DNA from: Pseudoxanthomonas composti
GTDB lineage: Bacteria > Pseudomonadota > Gammaproteobacteria > Xanthomonadales > Xanthomonadaceae
Direction: 5' to 3'
DNA length: 64,000 bases
Assembly (NCBI RefSeq): GCF_004122095.1
Contig: NZ_SAWZ01000001.1
Coordinates: forward strand, 124,001-188,000
Below are positions 1-7,477 of this stretch, one piece after another. A model generated the notes under the pieces. That model had not been told where the DNA came from and ran no database searches. It saw only the letters and a program-made list of their open reading frames with translations. The stretch's first letter is position 1. Every line of letters begins with the position of its first letter. Both the position numbers and the translations under genes were made by a program.

Positions 1-257
1 CCGTCGAGCGGGTGCAGCGCCCTGCGCAGCGCCGCCAGTTCCGGCAGGAGGGTATGCAGGTCGTCACGCATCGGCGGCCATCGCGCGGGCAGGTCCTCCT
101 GCATGATGCGCAGCCGCTGCGCATTGTCCAGCTGCGCCCAGCTGGCGATCTCCTCGCCCGTGCGCAGACAGCCCACGCACAGGCCGTCGCGCCCCAGCTT
201 GCAGATGCCGATGCAGGGCGAGAGCGCAGCTGCGGGGGTGGACACGAGCGAAGACAT
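1..257 (-). CDS. DUF1289 family cysteine-rich protein (partial, C-terminus beyond window)
   Basis: The minus-strand frame starts with ATG at 257 and is still open at base 1, so about 85 residues are visible and the 3' end is missing. The N-terminus has the four cysteines of DUF1289 proteins (C15-x3-C19-x7-C27-x2-C30, in SPCIGICKLG and CVGC), followed by a TGEEIASW segment typical of the family. The cysteines suggest a metal or Fe-S site, but the function is not established. No signal peptide is visible. The terminator of the upstream FKBP gene separates the two, so this gene probably has its own promoter in the short gap 258-283. Codon use resembles the neighbours. Confidence 0.85.
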   Translation of the reverse strand, partial: MSSLVSTPAAALSPCIGICKLGRDGLCVGCLRTGEEIASWAQLDNAQRLRIMQEDLPARWPPMRDDLHTLLPELAALRRALHPLD

Positions 258-283
258 GTCTGGAACTCGATACAAACAGGAAG

Positions 284-321
284 CCAAAAAAAGATGCGCC
301 GGCTCAAGGCCGGCGCATCTT
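284..321 (-). terminator. Rho-independent terminator of the FKBP gene
   Basis: A perfect 11-bp stem (293-303 with 309-319, loop TCAAG) extends by two A-T pairs. On the minus strand it is followed by a run of Ts (complement of the A-run 286-292). It lies about 40 bp after the stop codon of the FKBP-type gene. Confidence 0.85.
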
Positions 322-358
322 CGAACCACCTGGCGCGCATCGCTGCGCGGAAGGGGAC

Positions 359-1102
359 TTACTTGACGCTGACCAGCTTGACGTCGAACACGACCGCCTG
401 GTTCGGGCCGATCGGCGACTGCGGCGTGTTGCCGTAGGCCTTGTCCGCCGGAATGACCACTTCCCAGCGCGAGCCGGCCGGCATCTGGGTCAGCGCTTCG
501 CGCAGGCCCACCAGCGGGATCTCGCTGAGCTTGATCGCCATCGGCGCCGGGGCCGGCTGACCGTTCTGGCCTTCGAAGGTGTTCACGAAGGTGCGGCCGT
601 CGGTCAGCGAGCCCTTGTACTGCAGGGTCACTTCGCTGGCCTGCGCCGGCTTGGCGCCGGTGCCGGTCTCGACGATGCGGTACTGCACGCCGCTCGGCAG
701 GGTCTTCACGCCCGCCTTGGCCTTGTTCTGCGCGACGAAGGCATCGGACTTGGCCTTGTTCTCGGCCGAAGCCTTGTCAAACTGGGCCTTGGCCTTTTCC
801 ATCTGACGCTTCTGCATGGTCTCCACGGCGGTGCGCAGCTGCTCGACCGGAACGGTGGGGTCCTTCTTCGCATAGCCTTCCTGCAAGGCCTTCTGGACGG
901 TCGCCAGATCGACGGACTCGCCGCTTTCGATCAGGTTGCGGCCCAGGTCGTAGCCGAGCGCGTAGCTCAGGGCATTGCGGTCGGGGGCCGGCGTCGGGCC
1001 CTGCGCAGCGCGCGGGGCGGAAGCGGGAGCGGTCTGCGCGGCGGCGGTGCCTGCTGCCAGAGTCATGGCCAGCACGCTGGCTGAAAGCAAACGCAACTTC
1101 AT
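359..1102 (-). CDS. FKBP-type peptidyl-prolyl isomerase-like periplasmic protein
   Basis: 247 residues. ATG at 1102 is chosen because GGAGG lies about 10 nt upstream and it begins a clean signal peptide (MKLRLLSASVLAM, cleavage near TAAAQ); the frame is open further upstream but without a signal. Residues about 40-145 form a charged, Lys/Ala/Gln-rich helical region like the N-terminal dimerisation domain of Mip/FkpA proteins. Residues about 150-247 are an FKBP fold (LPSGVQYRIVETGTG, then MPAGSRWEVVIPADKAYG and VVFDVKLVSVK). Family members isomerise Xaa-Pro bonds and act as periplasmic chaperones. The usual F-D-S-S and V-I-x-G-W active-site segments are replaced by TFVNTFEG and SEIPLVGL, so isomerase activity may be weak or lost. 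Single gene with its own terminator. Confidence 0.92.
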   Translation of the reverse strand: MKLRLLSASVLAMTLAAGTAAAQTAPASAPRAAQGPTPAPDRNALSYALGYDLGRNLIESGESVDLATVQKALQEGYAKKDPTVPVEQLRTAVETMQKRQMEKAKAQFDKASAENKAKSDAFVAQNKAKAGVKTLPSGVQYRIVETGTGAKPAQASEVTLQYKGSLTDGRTFVNTFEGQNGQPAPAPMAIKLSEIPLVGLREALTQMPAGSRWEVVIPADKAYGNTPQSPIGPNQAVVFDVKLVSVK

Positions 1103-1267
1103 GTTTCGACAAACCTCCAAGATGGGAAAGGGCGGTAAAACCGCCCTAGCAGGACGGGTTAGCATAGCGCTCCGCTGACTTAACGGCCAGTGAGGCGACG
1201 GCGTTGGGACAGCCCATCCGTCGAGAAGTTCCACTTTACTTTTTCTTTACTTTCCGAAGGTCCTGCC

Positions 1268-2050
1268 ATGACCGACAGCGTCGTGCTCACCCACCTGCAG
1301 GATGCGGTGCTGCGCATCACCGTCAATCGCCCGGACAAGCTTAATGCGCTCAACGCGCAGACCTTGCAGGCCCTGCACGCCGCGTTTAATGACGCCGCCG
1401 ACAACGCCGAGGTCCGCGTCATCGTCCTGACCGGTGCCGGCCTGAAGGCCTTCGTGGCCGGCGCGGATATCGCCGAGATGTCCAAGCTGACGCCGGTGCA
1501 GGCACGGGAGTTCTCGTTGCGCGGCCAGCGCCTGATGCGCGCCATCGAGACGCATCCCAAGCCGGTGATCGCCATGATCAACGGCTTCGCGCTCGGCGGC
1601 GGGATGGAACTGGCGCTGGCCTGCCATCTTCGCCTCGCCTCGGACACCGCCAAGCTGGGGCAGCCGGAGATCAACCTCGGCCTGATTCCCGGCTTCGGCG
1701 GCACCCAGCGCCTGTTGCGGCTGAGCGGGCGCGCTGCGGCGCTGGAGCTGTGCCTGCTGGGTACGCCCATCGACGCGCAACGCGCGTTCCAGTTGGGCCT
1801 GGTCAATCGCGTGGTGCCGGCCGATCAGTTGGAATCGCAGACGCTGGCCCTGGCGCAGCAATTGGCGGCGGCCGCGCCGCTGGCCCTGCGCGGCATCCTC
1901 GATGCGATCGTCCACGGCGGCGAATGCGCGATGGACCAGGGCCTGCAGCTGGAGACGGCGCAGTTCGGCCTGGTGTTCTCTACCGAGGACATGCGCGAGG
2001 GCACCCAGGCATTCCTGGACAAGCGCAAGCCCCAGTTCAAGGGCCAGTGA
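1268..2050 (+). CDS. enoyl-CoA hydratase/isomerase family protein
   Basis: 260 residues, a usual length for a single-domain crotonase. ATG at 1268 has GAAGG about 8 nt upstream; the open frame extends upstream but loses similarity. The oxyanion-hole segments are clear (AGADIAEM near 65-71 and NGFALGGGMELALAC at 105-119). Both catalytic glutamates of true hydratases are present: E114 in GGGMEL and E134 in GQPEINLGLIPGFGGTQRL. It should therefore hydrate trans-2-enoyl-CoA in fatty-acid or branched-chain amino-acid breakdown in the cytoplasm. It is followed almost immediately by a small unknown gene and nth; the three genes appear co-transcribed although functionally unrelated. Confidence 0.93.
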   Translation: MTDSVVLTHLQDAVLRITVNRPDKLNALNAQTLQALHAAFNDAADNAEVRVIVLTGAGLKAFVAGADIAEMSKLTPVQAREFSLRGQRLMRAIETHPKPVIAMINGFALGGGMELALACHLRLASDTAKLGQPEINLGLIPGFGGTQRLLRLSGRAAALELCLLGTPIDAQRAFQLGLVNRVVPADQLESQTLALAQQLAAAAPLALRGILDAIVHGGECAMDQGLQLETAQFGLVFSTEDMREGTQAFLDKRKPQFKGQ

Positions 2051-2058
2051 CCGCGGCC

Positions 2059-2427
2059 ATGCAGCAATCGCGACACGACTGCGCGCAGGCCGAACACCTG
2101 TTTGCCCTGCTGGAGCGCGACGCGCTGGATGCGGCCATCGACGCCGGGCTGATGCAGTTCGTCGGCGCGCACTGCACGCAGTGCCCAGCCGGATGGCTGG
2201 CGCGCATCGCCGCCGCGCAGCGGCAGCTGCAAACCGCCTGGGACGCACGGCAGCGCTATCGCGCCCGCCAGGCCCGCCTGCAGCAGCGCGCCGAGGCCCG
2301 TGCCCGCGCGCGCCTGCAGCGCACCGACCCGGCACGGTCGACCAGTCCCAACCCCCCTGCCCTGCCGCCGGCCGTGGCCGCCGTGCTGGCGCGCGCCAAG
2401 GCCAGGGCCGCCGGACGCGCCACGTGA
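2059..2427 (+). CDS. small conserved-type hypothetical protein between ECH and nth
   Basis: 122 residues from ATG 2059; an in-frame GTG at 2047 that overlaps the hydratase stop (GTGA) would add four residues. I do not recognise a named family. The first half is helical (AEHLFALLERDALDAAIDAGL) and carries a short HCTQC pair. The second half is a basic Arg/Ala/Gln helix (residues about 50-95), probably a coiled coil or nucleic-acid-contacting helix. No signal peptide. The gene's stop codon overlaps the GTG start of nth, so the two are translationally coupled, which argues that it is a real gene. Confidence 0.72.
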   Translation: MQQSRHDCAQAEHLFALLERDALDAAIDAGLMQFVGAHCTQCPAGWLARIAAAQRQLQTAWDARQRYRARQARLQQRAEARARARLQRTDPARSTSPNPPALPPAVAAVLARAKARAAGRAT

Positions 2428-3083
2428 GCAAGACCCAACGCAGTCGCCTGACCCGGGCGCAGATCGAAGACCTGTTCTCGCGCCTGGCCGAGCTCAACCC
2501 ACACCCGAAGACGGAACTGGAGTACCAGACGCCGTTCGAGCTGTTGATCGCGGTGATCCTGTCGGCGCAGGCCACCGATGTCGGCGTCAACAAGGCCACG
2601 CGCCGGCTTTACCCGGTCGCCAACACCCCCAAGGCCATCCTGGAGCTGGGCGAAGCGGGCCTGAAGTCCTACATCAGCACCATCGGCCTGTTCAACGCCA
2701 AGGCCAAGAACGTGATCGCCACCTGCCGCATCCTGGTGGAACAGTACGGCGGAGACGTGCCGCGCGACCGGGTGGCGCTGGAAGCCCTGCCCGGCGTCGG
2801 CAGGAAGACCGCCAACGTGGTGCTCAACACCGCTTTCGGCGAACCCACCATGGCGGTGGACACGCACATCTTCCGGGTCGCCAACCGCACCGGCCTGGCG
2901 CCTGGCAAGGATGTGCGCGCGGTGGAGGACCTGCTGGTCAAGGCCGTGCCCGCCCATTACCTGCAGGATGCCCATCACTGGCTGATCCTGCATGGGCGCT
3001 ATGTGTGCAAGGCGCGCAAGCCGGACTGCCCGCAGTGCGTGATCCGCGACATCTGCCGCTTCAAGGACAAGACTGTCTGCTGA
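2424..3083 (+). CDS. nth: endonuclease III (DNA glycosylase/AP lyase)
   Basis: 219 residues, close to the 211 of E. coli Nth. The GTG start at 2424 overlaps the previous stop (GTGA). The helix-hairpin-helix LPGVGRKTANVV (122-133) contains the catalytic Lys (K128), and D146 in AVDTHIFRV is the second catalytic residue. The C-terminus has the [4Fe-4S] ligand pattern C195-x6-C202-x2-C205-x5-C211. The enzyme removes oxidised pyrimidines and nicks the resulting abasic site in base-excision repair. All key residues are intact. No obvious T-rich terminator follows; instead a large palindrome lies about 70 bp downstream and may serve as the transcript end. Confidence 0.97.
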   Translation: MSKTQRSRLTRAQIEDLFSRLAELNPHPKTELEYQTPFELLIAVILSAQATDVGVNKATRRLYPVANTPKAILELGEAGLKSYISTIGLFNAKAKNVIATCRILVEQYGGDVPRDRVALEALPGVGRKTANVVLNTAFGEPTMAVDTHIFRVANRTGLAPGKDVRAVEDLLVKAVPAHYLQDAHHWLILHGRYVCKARKPDCPQCVIRDICRFKDKTVC

Positions 3084-3489
3084 GCGGGTGCGTGTTTGCG
3101 AAATGTGACTCGCCTTCGGCATGACCGCCTTGGTTCCCTGACTTCGCCAAACAGCCTGGACCTGAGCCGGGCATGGCTCCTCGGCTCGGTCAGCCCTCCA
3201 TGGCTGACTTGCCGCCGCGGGCCATCCTGGCCCGCTTTCCGCCATACCCGGCTCAGGACCAGGCCCGCAACCTGATGGGTCTGGAGTTCTTCTGTCCGAA
3301 GCCTAAAACATCACGCGTGCAGCAGCGGCCCGGCGGCCGGTCGCTGCGGCAAGCGAGGCAGGACTCCGAGCGCATTGAGGCAGGGCAAGATGCCCTGACC
3401 GAGGGACGAGCGGCTACCGGCTTGCGGACCGCTGCCCTCCGAACGTTAGAAAGCGACGCGCACGCTGCTGCTCTTCGTTTGCGACGAGC
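3084..3489. other. non-coding interval between nth and the SulP gene, rich in palindromes
   Basis: There is no convincing gene in these 400 bp. Besides the large palindrome at 3155-3263, the segment 3340-3470 contains further imperfect inverted repeats, for example CAGGGC...GCCCTG around 3391-3405 and complementary GCCGGT/ACCGGC-type arms around 3330-3440. A plus-strand frame covering 3173-3790 runs into the SulP gene antisense and has no domain. Confidence 0.6.
3155..3263. repeat. large palindrome able to form a three-way junction
   Basis: Outer arms 3155-3176 and 3242-3263 are complementary at 20 of 22 positions. Inside are two perfect 7-bp hairpins: 3189-3195/3202-3208 (loop CTCCAT) and 3218-3224/3228-3234 (loop TCC). 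The element starts 72 bp after the nth stop codon. It could be a repetitive extragenic palindrome, a structured RNA or an mRNA-stabilising 3' structure; the sequence alone does not decide. Confidence 0.7.
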
Positions 3490-3524
3490 AAAAAAAAACC
3501 GGAAAGCGATCCATCGCTTTCCGG
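3490..3524 (-). terminator. Rho-independent terminator of the carbonic anhydrase/SulP operon
   Basis: A perfect 12-bp stem CCGGAAAGCGAT/ATCGCTTTCCGG (3499-3510 with 3513-3524) is followed on the minus strand by a run of nine Ts (complement of 3490-3498). It lies about 45 bp beyond the SulP stop codon. Confidence 0.9.
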
Positions 3525-3566
3525 CACTACCAACTGGCTCAAGTCGAATGCGGAGTTACGGGTGCG

Positions 3567-5111
3567 TCAGGCAGGTTGATGCTGGGCCGGCCCTTCCACG
3601 CGCCGGCCGAGTTCCTTCCAGTCCACGATCATCTCGCTGCCGCGCGCGCCGGCGTTGCGGTGGAAATCGCGCAAGAGCTCGATGTAGGCGTGATCGACAT
3701 GCTGCAGGCGTTCCACGTCCAGGTGCAGCTTGGTGCCCGGCGGCAGGCGCTCCAGCGTGCGCGCCATTTCCGGCACACGCAGGAAGGTAGCCGAGCCCTC
3801 CAGCGACATGGTGACCTTGCCGTCGTTGTCGCCGTCCTTGACGCCGATCTTCAGCTTGGAGGACTGCAGCGACAGGCGGAACAGCGACAGCGCAAAGCCG
3901 ATGATCACACCGGTCAGCAGGTCGGTGGCGACGATGGCGAAGGTGGTCGCCAGGTACACGAACGCAGTGCCCTTGCCGTAGGCCGCCAGGTCCTTGACCT
4001 GCCCCAGCTTGATCATCTTCACGCCAGTGAAGACCAGGATGCCGGCCAGGCAGGCCACCGGGGTCATGCGCATCAGCCACGGCAGCAGCATGGCGAACAC
4101 CAGCAGCCAGCCGCCGTGCATGATGGTGGACATGCGGGTGGCGGCGTTGGCCTGCACGTTGGCCGCGCTACGCACGATCACGCCGGTCATTGGCAGGGCG
4201 CCGAGGAAGCCGCAGATCATGTTGCCCACGCCCTGCGCGGTCAGCTCGCGGTCGAAACGGGTGCGCGGACCATCGTGCATGCGATCCACCGCCGCGGCCG
4301 ACAGCAGCGTTTCGGCGCTGGCGATGAAGGCGAAGGTGATCGCCGCCAGCAGCAGGGTCGCATCGAATACGCCCAGGATCTCGCCGACGCTGGGGATGGA
4401 CACGGCCGAGAACAGGTTGGCCGGCACGTCGACCCGGTTCACCGGCAGGTTCTGCAGCTGCACCACCGCAGTGATGATCACCACCGCCAGCAGCGCGCCG
4501 GGCACGAACTTCAGCTTGGCCGGGCGGAGTTTTTCCCAGCCCAGCATGATCGCGATGGTGCCAAGGCCGACCATCAGCGCGGTGCTGCCGGCGCCGCCGG
4601 TGACGGCCTCCCACAGCACCGCCGGCAGCGCGGCGAAGTTTTCAAGGCCTCGTGCCTTGGGCGCCGCATCCATGAGCACGTGCGACTGCGAGGCCACGAT
4701 CAGGATGCCGATGCCCGACAGCATGCCGGCCACCACGGCCGGCGAGGTCATGCGGAACCAGACACCGACCCGGCACAGGCCGGCGATGAGCTGGATCAGA
4801 CCGGCCATCAGGATGACTGGCCCCAGGGCGGCGGCGCCATGCTCGCGGACGAGCTCGAACACCAGCACGGCCAGGCCCGCTGCAGGTCCACTGACCTGCA
4901 GCGGCGAACCGGCGATGAAGCCGACCACCAGACCGCCTACGATGCCGGTGATGAGACCGGCTGCCGGGGGCATGCCCGACGCGATCGCGATGCCCATGCA
5001 CAGCGGCAGCGCGACAAGGAACACCACGACCGAGGCCAGCAGGTCGCGCCCGAAGAAGCCCTGGGCGAAGTAGCCGCTGGTGGCGGTGGAGGAAGCGGTG
5101 GAGGTCGACAT
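3567..5111 (-). CDS. SulP-family anion transporter with STAS domain (probable bicarbonate/sulfate)
   Basis: 514 residues; ATG at 5111 with GGAG six nt upstream. The first ~400 residues are the multi-span SulP transporter core, beginning FFGRDLLASVVVFLVALPL with the downstream SGMPPAAGLITGIVGG and SPLQVSGPAAGLAVLV signatures. Residues about 425-500 form a STAS domain (TMSLEGSATFLRVPEMARTL...), used for regulation in this family. It starts 10 nt after the carbonic anhydrase stop. That pairing is known for SulP proteins proposed to carry bicarbonate, so import of bicarbonate coupled to its interconversion with CO2 is the best inference; sulfate or another anion cannot be excluded. Confidence 0.92.
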   Translation of the reverse strand: MSTSTASSTATSGYFAQGFFGRDLLASVVVFLVALPLCMGIAIASGMPPAAGLITGIVGGLVVGFIAGSPLQVSGPAAGLAVLVFELVREHGAAALGPVILMAGLIQLIAGLCRVGVWFRMTSPAVVAGMLSGIGILIVASQSHVLMDAAPKARGLENFAALPAVLWEAVTGGAGSTALMVGLGTIAIMLGWEKLRPAKLKFVPGALLAVVIITAVVQLQNLPVNRVDVPANLFSAVSIPSVGEILGVFDATLLLAAITFAFIASAETLLSAAAVDRMHDGPRTRFDRELTAQGVGNMICGFLGALPMTGVIVRSAANVQANAATRMSTIMHGGWLLVFAMLLPWLMRMTPVACLAGILVFTGVKMIKLGQVKDLAAYGKGTAFVYLATTFAIVATDLLTGVIIGFALSLFRLSLQSSKLKIGVKDGDNDGKVTMSLEGSATFLRVPEMARTLERLPPGTKLHLDVERLQHVDHAYIELLRDFHRNAGARGSEMIVDWKELGRRVEGPAQHQPA

Positions 5112-5121
5112 GGGGGGCTCC

Positions 5122-5805
5122 TTAAGCCGCGGCCTTCTCGCCCTTCACCAGCGACAGACGCGCCGGCGGAGTGGCTTCAGGCGTGCGGCCGTTGTCGGAC
5201 AGCAGGGGCGCGAACTTGCCGGTCGCAGCATCGAAGGCGCGGATTTCGCCATGGCCGATGTCGTAGATCCAGCCGTGGATGCGCAGGCTACCCGTGGCAA
5301 GACGGGCAGCGACCACCGGCTGCGTGCGCAGGTGGTCCAGCTGCGAGACCACGTTCTCTTCGGTCAGGCAAGCCAGCTCGCCGTGCGGGTGCTCGTGGGC
5401 GTGCTCGGCGGCGACATGGCGCGCGGTCTCGGCGTGACCCAGCCACTTGGCCACGGTCGGCACGGCGCTGAGCGAGGACGGGTTGAGTACGGCCTTCATC
5501 GCGCCGCAATCGGAGTGGCCGCAGATGACGATGTTCTTTACGCCAAGCACCGCCACGGCGTACTCGATGGCCGCCACCACGCCGCCCTGCTGGGAGAACG
5601 GCGGCACGATGTTGCCGATGTTGCGATAGACGAACAGCTCGCCCGGCTGGGCCGAGAAGATCAGCTCCGGCATCACACGCGAGTCGGCGCAGGTGATGAA
5701 CAGCGTGTGCGGGCTCTGGCCGGACGACAGCTCCTGAAAGCGGGCTTCGTGCTCGGGATAGACGTTGTTACGGAAGTGATCGTAACCCTCGACAAGACGT
5801 TCCAT
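5122..5805 (-). CDS. beta-class carbonic anhydrase
   Basis: 227 residues, typical for a beta-carbonic anhydrase. ATG at 5805 has GAGG about 8 nt upstream. The zinc site is complete: C39 and D41 in ITCADSRVM, H97 and C100 in VICGHSDCGA; the D41-R43 dyad is present. It interconverts CO2 and bicarbonate in the cytoplasm. First gene of a two-gene operon with the SulP transporter. There is no signal peptide. The C-terminal ~25 residues (GRTPEATPPARLSLVKGEKAAA) are an unstructured tail outside the conserved fold. Confidence 0.95.
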   Translation of the reverse strand: MERLVEGYDHFRNNVYPEHEARFQELSSGQSPHTLFITCADSRVMPELIFSAQPGELFVYRNIGNIVPPFSQQGGVVAAIEYAVAVLGVKNIVICGHSDCGAMKAVLNPSSLSAVPTVAKWLGHAETARHVAAEHAHEHPHGELACLTEENVVSQLDHLRTQPVVAARLATGSLRIHGWIYDIGHGEIRAFDAATGKFAPLLSDNGRTPEATPPARLSLVKGEKAAA

Positions 5806-5940
5806 GGATGGACCTCAGGTAGGTAGTAAAAGAAAATTGGCAATGGACGGCCGCGCTGACCCGTGCGGGACAGTGGGCAAGAAGCGATGAATGCGCGTGC
5901 GAGGGGCGAAGCGATCGGCTTCGCCGCGTGACGCGGGAGG

Positions 5941-6321
5941 TCAGGCGATGGGAGGCCTGTGGCCAGGTGTCGGCGTCAGCGACGCGCGTTGCGGCTCACG
6001 CCGGCTGTCGTACGCGTGCAGCGCCAGGCCGGTGTGCAGTGCGCCCATGTACCAGAGCGTGGCATGGTCGTCGAAGCCGGCGAAATCGTAAGGCGTCGGC
6101 GGATCCTGGGGGTCTTCGAGATCGCCTTCCGGATCGGTTTCCTTCTCGGCCAGCATCGCCAGGACCCAGCGCGCGTCGTCCGCGGCGCCGTCATTGGCGC
6201 CGATCTGCACGCCCGCACGCGCGCTCAGCGGCATGATCCCCAGGAGAAAGAGGATCGCCACAGAGAACAGCCACTTGCTGGCGAGGGAGACGGGCATGCC
6301 AGGAAATTGCCAGAGGCCCAT
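5941..6321 (-). CDS. exported hypothetical protein
   Basis: 126 residues from ATG 6321; an in-frame ATG at 6297 gives a cleaner signal peptide (MPVSLASKWLFSVAILFLLG, cleavage after PLSARA). Neither start has a clear ribosome-binding site. The mature part is small and acidic (EKETDPEGDLEDPQDPPTPY) with an aromatic segment FAGFDDHATLWYMG, and has no cysteines. I recognise no family. It lies between the carbonic anhydrase and the oxygenase genes on the same strand, with spacers over 100 bp on both sides, so it is probably transcribed alone. Reading frame and third-position GC look like a real gene. Confidence 0.6.
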   Translation of the reverse strand: MGLWQFPGMPVSLASKWLFSVAILFLLGIMPLSARAGVQIGANDGAADDARWVLAMLAEKETDPEGDLEDPQDPPTPYDFAGFDDHATLWYMGALHTGLALHAYDSRREPQRASLTPTPGHRPPIA

Positions 6322-6438
6322 GCCGATAACAAGCGCGCTGGGGCGTTTATGTCGGCAATGTAATGCTGTGTTCGGGTTCCGTTCGGATAACCGCCGCGCG
6401 CGGCCAATTCACCTGCGCGGCGGCGGCGCGCTGGCTAA

Positions 6439-7287
6439 TCAATAAGTCGACTGCCGCAGCCACTTGGTGGCGATCCACTTCTCGCCCGCGACCACGGGCG
6501 AGCCTGCGTGCAGCGAGCGTGTCACCGGGTGCGGGCGGTCGTAGCTGAAGAACACCGCATTGCCTTTGACCGCGGCCACTTCCATGTGCGCATCGGGGAA
6601 CGCGGTGGAGCCGCCGCGCTCGGGGGTGTTGAGGTACATGACCAGCGAGGCCACCCGCTGCCCGCCGCGCTGGACCACGACTTCCGTCCCTGGCGCCTCG
6701 GGGTCGAAATAATCGTAGTGCGGCCGGTACTCGGCGCCCACGCCATAGCGCAGCACCTGCAGGCCCTCGCCGCGGTCGACCGGCCAGTCCAGCAGCCGTG
6801 CGATGCGCGCCTCGATGGCGGCGCACAGGGCGTTCTCGCCACGGGTGAAGAACATGCTGTCGCTGGTGCGCGCGGCGTGGACGGAGTTGGCCCCGGTGGC
6901 GGGGTCGACCGTGGTCGAGCGCGCCAGGCGCTTGCCGGCCAGCTCGCACAGGCCATCGCATTCGGCATCGCTCAGCAGGCCGCCGAACAGGGTCACGCGT
7001 GGCAGCAGCAGGTTCATCAGCACCTGTACCTGGTGGCCGTCCACGGCGATCGCCGACACGTCGTTGAAGCCGACCGGCGATGGCACCGGGTGCGCAGGCG
7101 GCAGGCCCTGCTCGGCGGCGCGGCGCTCGACGTGCTCACGCACCACCGTTTCGATCGCATCGATCGCGGCCTGCTCGTCCCAGCCCTGGGCCTGCATGGC
7201 CTCCAGGACTTCCTGCGGCGCACGGCCGGCGCTGGCTTGTTCGATCAGCCATTGGGTCAACTCGGGGGTCAGGTCGGGTCGGCTCAT
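6439..7287 (-). CDS. 2-oxoglutarate/Fe(II) dioxygenase, prolyl 4-hydroxylase-like
   Basis: 282 residues; ATG at 7287 is chosen because the sequence upstream is Arg-rich and unlike the family. The C-terminal ~180 residues are a P4Hc-type oxygenase. Iron ligands H190 and D192 (YRPHYDYFDP) and distal H260 with the 2-oxoglutarate lysine K270 (LHAGSPVVAGEKW) are all present, and GGSTAFPDA is typical. The substrate is unknown; relatives hydroxylate prolines in proteins or small molecules. Residues about 5-55 (LTQWLIEQASAGRAPQEVLE and following) look like a small three-helix domain resembling UBA/CUE folds, perhaps for binding a protein partner. A GC-rich hairpin (6391-6399/6415-6423) follows the gene but lacks a T-run. 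Confidence 0.9.
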   Translation of the reverse strand: MSRPDLTPELTQWLIEQASAGRAPQEVLEAMQAQGWDEQAAIDAIETVVREHVERRAAEQGLPPAHPVPSPVGFNDVSAIAVDGHQVQVLMNLLLPRVTLFGGLLSDAECDGLCELAGKRLARSTTVDPATGANSVHAARTSDSMFFTRGENALCAAIEARIARLLDWPVDRGEGLQVLRYGVGAEYRPHYDYFDPEAPGTEVVVQRGGQRVASLVMYLNTPERGGSTAFPDAHMEVAAVKGNAVFFSYDRPHPVTRSLHAGSPVVAGEKWIATKWLRQSTY

Positions 7288-7477
7288 CGTTGGATTGTGA
7301 CGGTTTGCGGGCAGGGAGACGACAGGATGCCGGCGCCGTGTGACAGCCAGCGCCATCTGTCGCGAAGGCGTCATACAGCGCCCCTATAAAGCCGCAGGGG
7401 ATTTTTAGCTCTCGTTCACTCCGAGCGGGCAGCCCTCGTCCAGCCATCGAACCGGAACCACCCTGGAGACCTTGAGC

